From: Candidatus Anoxymicrobium japonicum
GTDB taxonomy: Bacteria > Actinomycetota > Geothermincolia > Fen-727 > Anoxymicrobiaceae
Direction of reading: 5' to 3'
Assembly: GCA_002843005.1 (NCBI GenBank)
Contig: PHEX01000009.1
Span: 7,035 to 46,475 of the forward strand
Length of the DNA stretch: 39,441 nt
Below the pieces are notes generated by a model. That model made no database searches, was not told the DNA's origin, and saw only the letters and a list, made by a program, of their open reading frames with translations. Positions within the stretch are counted from its first letter, which is position 1, and each line of letters opens with the position of its first letter. Of the stretch, positions 25,248 to 34,179 are shown one piece after another. Position numbers and translations under genes: made by a program.

Positions 25248-25320
25248 GGGTCTGGCAACGTCTACCGCTTTAGCGGTAGACGGTGCCTGACCCCTGCCTT
25301 GGTAGCGGTAGACGGTGCTC
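25246..25320. repeat. GGTGCCTGACCCC-family palindrome plus partial copy
   Basis: AGGGGTCTGGCAACGTCT ... GCGGTAGACGG ... GGTGCCTGACCCCT (25246-25295) is followed by a partial copy, GGTAGCGGTAGACGGTGCTC (25301-25320). The left arm has TCTGGCAACG where the perfect copy at 34112 has TCAGGCACCG, so this copy has three arm mismatches. It overlaps the mltG stop and separates the housekeeping block from the hydrogenase-like operon. Confidence 0.85.
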
Positions 25321-25348
25321 AGAAGCAGTGACAGAAACGGAGATATTC

Positions 25349-25837
25349 GTGGTGAAGGTTGAAGGCGCAAAACATGAGCCTGAGCTCAAGGCGCTGATGC
25401 GCATGGTGTTTATCTTGGATGTCACGATTGATGGCGTATTAGGCAAAGGTGCTCATGCCATGATGTACCAGTCGGGGCGCGATACTGGCCGCGTCCAGGG
25501 GCGCCTGGCCGCGCGAACAGAGGATTTTGACACGGCTTTGCGGTCTGTGCTTGCCGAAGGCGAAGGCGTATGGCGGTTCGAGTATTGGAAAGATCCCGGT
25601 CAGCAGGATCACTGGATACACGGCGGCGACAGGAGCTCCGCGTGGCTGGTATTCAGGAGTTGTCCGCTCCAAAGGCTCACTCGCGCTGTTGGAACAAAAC
25701 CTGGCGGATTGCTTTGTCACGCTTTTCACGGCTACATGATCGGTTGTATGGAAATGGCGCTCGGCCGGCGGGTAGACATGAAGATTGGCCATTGCGGACC
25801 GCGGGCGTGCAAGGTGCAAGTGGAGATGAGGAAGTGA
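25349..25837 (+). CDS. V4R-like small-molecule-binding protein
   Basis: A protein of about 162 residues whose C-terminal third (LLCHAFHGYMIGCMEMALG, then GHCGPRACKVQVEM) resembles the end of V4R domains, which bind small molecules or metal through conserved Cys residues. No membrane segment or DNA-binding domain is apparent. The longest reading frame would start at 25283 inside the palindromic repeat. I prefer GTG 25349 because ACGGAGA (25336-25342) is well placed and the upstream codons only translate repeat sequence. Its stop overlaps the ATG of the hydrogenase-like small subunit by 1 nt, so it is almost certainly co-translated with it. A role as a ligand sensor or accessory for that complex is inference. 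Confidence 0.55.
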   Translation: MVKVEGAKHEPELKALMRMVFILDVTIDGVLGKGAHAMMYQSGRDTGRVQGRLAARTEDFDTALRSVLAEGEGVWRFEYWKDPGQQDHWIHGGDRSSAWLVFRSCPLQRLTRAVGTKPGGLLCHAFHGYMIGCMEMALGRRVDMKIGHCGPRACKVQVEMRK

Positions 25838-26691
25838 TGTATGTCGCGACAGTTGCTCTGAGCGCGTGTGGTGGATGCGAGAACGCGCTGCTCTCGATAG
25901 GTGAACCTCTAATAGCGCTCTTGAGCGAGCATGCCATCTCGTTCTCGAGCTTGCTGGTGGACAGGCGGTCGATCTCTCCGTCGGACGTTGTGCTCGTGAG
26001 CGGTTGCATAAGCAATGACGAGGAACGCGCAATCGCGTCCGAGATCGCTCACATCAGCAGAAAGATAATCGCTGTCGGTTCCTGCGCGGTTTACGGTGGG
26101 CTGTTTGGCTCGCGGAAAATTATTGACAACAGTTGCGACGACGCTCTCGATGCGATTTTGCCACGTGTTTTTGAGCACGTCGAGCCTCTGGATTCGAGAG
26201 TGGATGTCGAGCTGTACGTCCCTGGATGCCCACCCCCGCCGGACCTCATCTTTGAGGCTTTGAAGTCCGCGCTCGAGGGGCATGCCCCACCGCATCTGAA
26301 CAGCACGGTTTGCTCCGATTGCACACGCCGTGTGGCGCGCAAGTCGGCAAAAGCCTTTCAACTCCACCCGGGTCCGGGAGTCCCCGAGAGCGTGTGCATC
26401 CTGAACTCGGGAGTGCTCTGTATGGGTCCCGTGACACGAGGAGGCTGTCGCGCCGCGTGTCCACAGGTGGCCGCGGCGTGTCTGGGTTGCAGGGGACCCG
26501 CGGACGCCGTTCTTTCGTCGCAGTTGCACTCGGTGCGCTCTGACTTGATTACTTATATCGCGCGCACCACAGGATCGCGCGAGGAGAAGGTCGCCCGACA
26601 GATTGAACCGATGCGGCAAGCGCTTTACATGTTCACAGGCTCAGACCCGGTGACAAAAGCGAAAGTCAAGGAGATGGCGCCAGATGACTGA
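25837..26691 (+). CDS. [NiFe]-hydrogenase-like small subunit (MvhG/group 3-type)
   Basis: An iron-sulfur subunit of 284 residues that would pass electrons to or from the NiFe site. Proximal-cluster ligands are visible as C11 and C14 (SACGGCEN), C83 (VGSCAVYGG) and C131 (VPGCPPPPD). The C-terminal half carries eight further Cys (CSDC; CILNSGVLCMGPVTRGGC; CPQVAAACLGC) in the order typical of group 3 (MvhG/HoxY-like) small subunits, so two more clusters are likely. No Tat signal is present, so it is cytoplasmic. The reading frame is open upstream inside the V4R gene; ATG 25837 gives the standard N-terminus and has AGGAAG nearby. It overlaps the large-subunit start by 8 nt. No HdrA, MvhD, F420- or NAD-binding subunit is present. 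Confidence 0.88.
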   Translation: MYVATVALSACGGCENALLSIGEPLIALLSEHAISFSSLLVDRRSISPSDVVLVSGCISNDEERAIASEIAHISRKIIAVGSCAVYGGLFGSRKIIDNSCDDALDAILPRVFEHVEPLDSRVDVELYVPGCPPPPDLIFEALKSALEGHAPPHLNSTVCSDCTRRVARKSAKAFQLHPGPGVPESVCILNSGVLCMGPVTRGGCRAACPQVAAACLGCRGPADAVLSSQLHSVRSDLITYIARTTGSREEKVARQIEPMRQALYMFTGSDPVTKAKVKEMAPDD

Positions 26692-28036
26692 TCGGAAAGA
26701 ATCCGCGTTGGGGGAGAAAATTCGTTTGTACCCGGTTACGCGCATACAGGGGCGCGCCGACATCGAGATACTTTTTACCCCGCAACAGGTGGTCGCCGAG
26801 GCGCGTTTCAGGGCGCTCGAGACGCGGGGCATCGAGCGTATGGTCGTCGGAAAGCCCGCTCTCCGCGTGCCGCAAATCCTTGCCAGGACGTGCGGCGCCT
26901 GTGGCCCTTTCCATCAGCTCGCATCCGCTATGGCGATCGAGTCCGCGTGTGGCGTGGAGGTGCCCGAAGATGCCACGTCACACAGGGAAACGCTTTGCTG
27001 GCTATTCCTTGCCGCTACTCAGATAAAGACCATGATTTTTCAGATTCTTCCCGACTTCGCTCTTCCGATGTCGGATGCGGCGGTCAAGAACATCACCGGC
27101 ATATACATGGTAGATCAGGAGTCTGTGAGCAGGCTCTCTTCTGTGCTTGTTTCTATCGATAAGGCGCTCGAGGAGCTCAGCCGCAACCGATTTCACCCGG
27201 GAGCGATTGTCGTAGGCGGTGTTTCCGGGTTGCCTGACCAGGCGGCGGTTGACAGGGCGTTAGAGCTTTTGGATGGATGTGCCGACAATCTCCACGAGAG
27301 TATGCGCCTGGCGGAGATGCTGACAAGGCGTGAGTCGAAGATGGTGAAGAGTGACGTCTCGCTCGAGGGCTTTTACATGACGACGACCGACGCCGGCCGG
27401 CCCGCCATTCTCGGCAATGAGATCACGTGCGCACCGTTCGCTGGTGGCGAAGAATCCACTATGGAGTTTAAGGAGTTCCTGGCGTCGATTGAGGAACGAC
27501 CCGTTCCGTGGTTCTATCTTAAACCGCTTGCCGTAACTGGATTTGAGCCTTGTATGGTCGGTTCGCTTGCCAGGGTGAACGTTGGTTTCGGTCCGGATAC
27601 GCCAGTAGCGGAACTCGAGTGTGATCGCGTGCTCGAGCAGTGGGGGCATCCACTGGACAGAGAGCATTTCCTTTTGGCAGCTCTCGCGCTCGAGGCGATA
27701 TGGGGATGGGAGAAAGCCAAAAATCTGCTGGCGGAAGGAGCGGCGGATGCCCGCGAAGCGTGTGCAGGAGCGCGGCTATCCGCGTCAAATGGTTTCGCGG
27801 TTCTTGACTCGCCCGGTGGAGTTCTTGCCCACGCGGTCTCCCTGGGCTCCGACGGGGCTGTGAGTTCCTACAAGATCATGAGTCCATTGCAGTTCAACGG
27901 CATCTTGATGAACAGTTACCTCTCGAGAGTCGCGGGTGAAACGGTGATGGGAATTGAAGTGAGCGACGCCGCCGCGTCAAGGCTTGCGCGCGCTGTCAGG
28001 TCTTTCAATCCATGCGTGCCATGTGGAACGCACTGA
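26684..28036 (+). CDS. Divergent [NiFe]-hydrogenase-like large subunit, lacking conserved outer-shell residues
   Basis: A catalytic-type subunit of 450 residues. The four NiFe Cys ligands are present: C70 and C73 (RTCGACGPFHQL) and C444 and C447 (NPCVPCGTH). Several residues that surround the metal in canonical enzymes differ. The usual PVTRIEGH reads PVTRIQGR (Q22), the Arg of the PRG loop appears as Gly (SPGG, G379), and the Asp of DPCxxC is Asn (N442). The HALHF-like segment reads KTMIFQIL. The protein ends exactly at H450, where canonical precursors are cut by a maturation protease, so no C-terminal peptide would need removal. It is co-translated with the small subunit. It may be a sensory or low-activity hydrogenase, or an enzyme with another substrate. 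The alignment was made by eye. Confidence 0.87.
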   Translation: MTDRKESALGEKIRLYPVTRIQGRADIEILFTPQQVVAEARFRALETRGIERMVVGKPALRVPQILARTCGACGPFHQLASAMAIESACGVEVPEDATSHRETLCWLFLAATQIKTMIFQILPDFALPMSDAAVKNITGIYMVDQESVSRLSSVLVSIDKALEELSRNRFHPGAIVVGGVSGLPDQAAVDRALELLDGCADNLHESMRLAEMLTRRESKMVKSDVSLEGFYMTTTDAGRPAILGNEITCAPFAGGEESTMEFKEFLASIEERPVPWFYLKPLAVTGFEPCMVGSLARVNVGFGPDTPVAELECDRVLEQWGHPLDREHFLLAALALEAIWGWEKAKNLLAEGAADAREACAGARLSASNGFAVLDSPGGVLAHAVSLGSDGAVSSYKIMSPLQFNGILMNSYLSRVAGETVMGIEVSDAAASRLARAVRSFNPCVPCGTH

Positions 28037-28060
28037 CAAAGTAGAAGGCAGGCGTAAAAA

Positions 28061-28330
28061 GTGCTGGAAATAATAATCGATAAGGAGCGTTGTGTGGCCT
28101 GCGGGGATTGCGCGAGCATGTGCCCGCAAAGCGGCCCGGCAGTGGAGTTTCCAGTGCTTGAAGCAGTCGCTGGAGGTGAGGTTTTCATAAAGCGCGCTGA
28201 AGCGTGCATCGCGTGTTTCACGTGCGTCGAGTTCTGTCGGTCCGCGGCTATCACGATCGTTGGCGCTGATCCTGGCGGCGAAGAACAGCCTCCCATCTAC
28301 CCGAGCAGGCTCGTAACCCGTATAATTTAA
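28061..28330 (+). CDS. 2[4Fe-4S] ferredoxin-type protein
   Basis: A protein of 89 residues with two complete CxxCxxCxxxC motifs, CVACGDCASMC (N-terminal) and CIACFTCVEFC (central). Each is expected to bind one [4Fe-4S] cluster. The sequence after the second motif is hydrophilic, with no membrane helix. It follows the large-subunit gene by 24 nt and is probably the electron donor or acceptor of the hydrogenase-like pair. The start is GTG 28061, with AGAAGG somewhat far upstream. Its stop codon lies inside the left arm of the nested palindrome at 28327. Confidence 0.85.
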   Translation: MLEIIIDKERCVACGDCASMCPQSGPAVEFPVLEAVAGGEVFIKRAEACIACFTCVEFCRSAAITIVGADPGGEEQPPIYPSRLVTRII

Positions 28331-28472
28331 CTTTCGGGTCAGGTCTTTTTTTAAAGTTTAAGAGGGGTCTGGCAACGTCTACTGGCAACGTCTACCGCTT
28401 TAGCGGTAGACGGTGCCTGACCCCTCTGGACGAGCGATCGACTTAAGAAAAAAGACCTGACCCGAAAGTTAA
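28327..28472. repeat. Nested palindromes: 25-bp outer arms enclosing a GGTGCCTGACCCC-family element
   Basis: The outer arms, TTAACTTTCGGGTCAGGTC plus a T-run (28327-28351) and their exact reverse complement (28448-28472), are 25 bp and perfect. Between them lies an element at 28362-28427 (GAGGGGTCTGGC ... GCGGTAGACGG ... GGTGCCTGACCCCTC) with an internal duplication of TGGCAACGTCTAC. The outer arms also contain GGGTCAGG / CCTGACCC, so two related palindromes are nested. The structure separates the ferredoxin gene from the Roadblock cluster and may fold into one large hairpin. Confidence 0.85.
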
Positions 28473-28548
28473 GCCTGCTCATAATTATGCGCGGGTTGTC
28501 CGACATTAAATACAGGCCCTTTGACGGCCACAGGAGGTTGTAACCTGA

Positions 28549-28911
28549 ATGCGCGAAGAACAGATGATAGAGACACTCAAAAAGTTGAGATCTGACAGTG
28601 ATAGTGTGCAGGCAGTGGCGCTCATAAGTTCCGATGCGATGCCGCTTGCGTCTGACATGCCGGATGGCATGACCGAGGAGCTTCTCAGCGCCACGGCTTC
28701 TTCGCTGATTGCGTCGGGGGAAAAGGTTGCCGGTGAGCTTTTGAGAGGCGACGTCGAGCAGGTTTATCTTCGGGGAAGCTTTGGCGATCTGGTCGTTGTC
28801 AAGGTGAACGATGACGTTATTCTTGCGTGCGCCGTTGATAACCAAGCGAAGATGGGCATGACTCTTCTCGATGTCAATCGTTGCGCGCAAAAGCTCGCCG
28901 GGATTATTTGA
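28549..28911 (+). CDS. Roadblock/LC7 domain protein (first of two)
   Basis: A single-domain protein of 120 residues. The central strand pattern (VQAVALISSDAMPLAS ... VYLRGSFGDLVVVKVNDDVILACAV) is that of Roadblock/LC7 (MglB-type) proteins, which bind small GTPases and often act as activators (family knowledge). The ribosome-binding site is CAGGAGG upstream of ATG 28549. It is the first gene of a block that continues with a second Roadblock protein, a DUF4388-type scaffold and a GTPase. The two Roadblock proteins are clearly diverged and may form a heterodimer (inference). Confidence 0.8.
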   Translation: MREEQMIETLKKLRSDSDSVQAVALISSDAMPLASDMPDGMTEELLSATASSLIASGEKVAGELLRGDVEQVYLRGSFGDLVVVKVNDDVILACAVDNQAKMGMTLLDVNRCAQKLAGII

Positions 28912-28975
28912 AGTGAGACAATGTGAGGTTAGTGAGGTCGTGTGGTAGAATTGATTAAAAAAGAGGTAAGAACGC

Positions 28976-29374
28976 ATGGATAGTATTCAACAGAACGAAC
29001 TTGAGGAAACGCTCAAGGGGCTTTTGGAAAAGACAAAGGATATCGATGCGGCCGCGGTTGTGAGCATGGATGGGTTCGTGATGGCGTCGATCCTTCCTGA
29101 GAGCTACGAGGAAGATCGCCTTGGAGCTATGTCGGCGGCGCTCTTGAGCCTCGGGGAGAGAACCGCCCATGAGTTTGGGCGTGGAGAGCTGGCACAGGTT
29201 TTTGTGGAAGGCGCCGATGGATATGTGTTCCTGTTGGCCGCCGGTGAGGACGCGGTGTTGAATGCTGTTGTCAAGCGTGGAAGCAAACTCGGGCTTGTCC
29301 TGTACGATATCAAGAACACGGCAAAGGCAATCGCCGCCATCATCGAATCACATCTCCAGGTTGAATACGAATAA
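28976..29374 (+). CDS. Roadblock/LC7 domain protein (second of two)
   Basis: A protein of 132 residues with the Roadblock/LC7 fold signature: DAAAVVSMDGFVMAS, a helix carrying GERTAHEFGRGELAQVFVEG, and YVFLLAAGEDAVLNAV. It is closer to MglB-type proteins than is its upstream neighbour. The start is ATG 28976, preceded by AAGAGG. It lies 64 nt after the first Roadblock gene and 39 nt before the DUF4388-type gene, so it is part of the same operon. A GAP or scaffold role for the GTPase at 32609 is inferred from related clusters. Confidence 0.82.
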   Translation: MDSIQQNELEETLKGLLEKTKDIDAAAVVSMDGFVMASILPESYEEDRLGAMSAALLSLGERTAHEFGRGELAQVFVEGADGYVFLLAAGEDAVLNAVVKRGSKLGLVLYDIKNTAKAIAAIIESHLQVEYE

Positions 29375-29398
29375 TGTCCCTGTGGGACGGAACAGTAA

Positions 29399-32455
<3,057 letters not shown>

Positions 32456-32462
32456 TCTGTAG

Positions 32463-32589
32463 AGGGGTCAGGCAACGTCTACCGCGCAGCGGTAGACGGT
32501 GCCTGACCCCTGGTTGCGGTAGACGCAGCGGTAGACGGTGCCTGACCCCTGGTTGCGGTAGACGCAGCGGTAGACGGTGCCTGACCCCT
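32463..32589. repeat. Palindromic element followed by two perfect 39-nt tandem copies
   Basis: A full palindrome (32463-32511) is followed by two identical 39-nt units, 32512-32550 and 32551-32589. Each unit runs from GGTTGCGGTAGACGCAGC to GGTGCCTGACCCCT. The block lies between two genes of the same predicted operon, and its end is only about 7 nt from the GTPase ribosome-binding site. Perfect identity of the units suggests a recent duplication. Confidence 0.9.
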
Positions 32590-32608
32590 GACGCTCAGGA
32601 GGGATTAC

Positions 32609-33151
32609 TTGGATAGAGTCTACAAGATAGTGGTGACTGGCCCGTTCAACTCCGGGAAGACTACTTTTATAAATGCGATAAGCGAGATTGAAGTGGTTTC
32701 CACCGAGAGAAAAATGGGGCGGGGAAGCGAAAAATGCGACACCACCGTCGCGATGGACTTTGGTCGCATCACATTTCCTGACGGGTACTCTCTCCACCTT
32801 TATGGAACGCCGGGTCAGGCGCGCTTCGACTTCATGTGGGAGATACTCTCCGAGGGAATGCTTGGCTACGTGGTTCTGGTTGATGGCAGCAAGCCGTCAT
32901 CGTTTGGTGAGGTGGACGGCATAGTCAGGGCTTTTGCGGGCATGTCGGATAAGCCGTGCGTAGTGGGGCTCACGAGGTCGGACCACAAGGATTGCTTTTC
33001 AGCGGACGAGATAAGAAATAATATTGATTGTCTTCAAGACAAGGATATCGTTGGATGTGACGCGAGGAAGTTGACTGACGTCAAGGAAGTTCTACTGGCC
33101 TTGCTCGAGAAAGTGATGGCTAGGGCGGAGGCTCTGGAACAGACAGGTTGA
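32609..33151 (+). CDS. Small Ras-like GTPase (MglA/CvnD-like)
   Basis: A GTPase of 180 residues. The P-loop is GPFNSGKTT (residues 11-19), and switch II reads YGTPGQARF with GTPGQ at 66-70 in place of the classical DxxGQ. The G4 motif is TRSD (122-125) rather than NKxD, as seen in prokaryotic CvnD/COG2229-type GTPases. Together with two Roadblock proteins and a DUF4388 protein it resembles a conservon or MglAB module that controls polarity or motility in other bacteria. The start is TTG 32609 with AGGAGGG (32597-32603). Only the repeat block separates it from the DUF4388 gene. The pilus genes begin 1 kb downstream. Confidence 0.85.
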   Translation: MDRVYKIVVTGPFNSGKTTFINAISEIEVVSTERKMGRGSEKCDTTVAMDFGRITFPDGYSLHLYGTPGQARFDFMWEILSEGMLGYVVLVDGSKPSSFGEVDGIVRAFAGMSDKPCVVGLTRSDHKDCFSADEIRNNIDCLQDKDIVGCDARKLTDVKEVLLALLEKVMARAEALEQTG

Positions 33152-33154
33152 CAG

Positions 33155-33194
33155 TTCTCCCCCTACCCCCCTGACAAGGGGGGCAAGGGGGTTC
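33155..33194. repeat. C-rich/G-rich hairpin repeat of a different family
   Basis: CCCCC-TA-CCCCCCT (33159-33172) pairs with AGGGGGG-CAA-GGGGG (33177-33191) around the loop GACA, flanked by TTCT on both sides. It is unrelated to the GGTGCCTGACCCC family. It follows the GTPase stop and could act as a terminator-like hairpin, although no T-run follows. Confidence 0.6.
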
Positions 33195-33245
33195 TGGCGT
33201 GTCTTGCATGAGTGACGCCTCGGGCGTTTGAGGAACGGGATTCTA

Positions 33246-34109
33246 ATGCGCATAAATGGTAGTACGCGTTTGGTAGGAATCATAGGGAACCCGCTGGAAC
33301 ATTCGCTTTCACCGGCTATCCATAACGCGGCATTTGATTATCTTGGCCTGAACTGGTGTTACGTGCCGATGCTCGTCGAGGAGGGGAACCTGGCCTTGGC
33401 GATCCATGGAATGAAAGCGATCTCCTTTGCCGGGGCTAACGTAACCATGCCCTTTAAGATCATGGTGCTTGGCTTGCTGGACGAAGTTGCCGTGTTTGCG
33501 GAGTCGGTAGGCGCGGTGAATACGATTCTCGCGGACAAGGGCAAGTTCATGGGCTACAACACGGATGGGCGCGGCTTTTACACCGCGCTGGCGCGGGATC
33601 TGGAATATGACGTCAAAGGCCGCAAGATCCTGGTGCTTGGCGCCGGTGGCGCGTCGCGCAGCGTCACCGTTTCGCTGGCGCTGGCGGGTTGCTCTTCCAT
33701 CGCCATTGTCGACCAATTGCCCGACAGGAGCAGGCAGCTTGTGGAGATAATCCGCTCGAGTACGCCCGACGTCGACGTCACGTGGCTGTCTCCCGACGAC
33801 AACCACGACATTGTTGTGGCCGAGTCCGACGTAATAATAAACGCGACGCCGCGCACGATCTCCAGCGAGTCATTGCGTGTGCCGCCGTCTTTGTTGAATA
33901 AGAACAAACTGGTCTGCGATCTCAATTATTCACTGTCCCAGCCGCCGCTGCTTCAGGAGGCGGCCTCGCGCGGGGCGCGGGTCATGGACGGGAAGGGTAT
34001 GTTGCTTTACCAGGCCGCCGCCTCCTTCGAGATATGGACGGGGCTGGAAGCTCCGGTGGAAGTCATGAGAGTTGCGCTCCTGCGCGCGCTGGAAGAGACG
34101 CACAGTTAG
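33246..34109 (+). CDS. aroE: Shikimate dehydrogenase
   Basis: NADPH-dependent reduction of 3-dehydroshikimate in aromatic amino-acid synthesis. The protein of 287 residues has the substrate site SLSPAIHNAAF and NVTMPFK (catalytic Lys), NTDGRGF (catalytic Asp), the NADP loop LGAGGASRSV, and the C-terminal DLNYS ... DGKGMLLYQAAASFEIWTG pattern. ATG 33246 is preferred over the in-frame TTG 33228 because GAGGAACGGGA lies just upstream. In related genomes aroE often lies close to mltG; here an 8-kb block with the hydrogenase-like operon and GTPase cluster lies between them. A perfect palindrome directly follows its stop. Confidence 0.93.
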   Translation: MRINGSTRLVGIIGNPLEHSLSPAIHNAAFDYLGLNWCYVPMLVEEGNLALAIHGMKAISFAGANVTMPFKIMVLGLLDEVAVFAESVGAVNTILADKGKFMGYNTDGRGFYTALARDLEYDVKGRKILVLGAGGASRSVTVSLALAGCSSIAIVDQLPDRSRQLVEIIRSSTPDVDVTWLSPDDNHDIVVAESDVIINATPRTISSESLRVPPSLLNKNKLVCDLNYSLSQPPLLQEAASRGARVMDGKGMLLYQAAASFEIWTGLEAPVEVMRVALLRALEETHS

Positions 34110-34111
34110 GG

Positions 34112-34159
34112 GGGGTCAGGCACCGTCTACCGCTTTAGCGGTAGACGGTGCCTGACCCC
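34112..34159. repeat. Perfect 48-nt palindrome, best copy of the GGTGCCTGACCCC family
   Basis: Two 23-bp arms, GGGGTCAGGCACCGTCTACC onward (34112-34134) and their exact reverse complement (34137-34159), are separated by TT. This is the least diverged member in the window and gives the family consensus. It lies between the aroE stop and the pilB ribosome-binding site. Confidence 0.95.
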
Positions 34160-34179
34160 TCGACCAAGGAAGACACAGA

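Noticed and set aside
25283-25348. Longer N-terminus for the V4R-like protein
   Set aside because: The first codons only translate the palindromic repeat. ACGGAGA is well placed for GTG 25349.
25570-25836. Upstream extension of the hydrogenase-like small subunit reading frame
   Set aside because: It overlaps the V4R-like gene in another frame, and the conserved N-terminus (MYVATVALSACGG) begins at ATG 25837 with a ribosome-binding site.
32463-32589. CRISPR array
   Set aside because: The 39-nt units are tandem and have no unique spacers, and no cas genes are present.
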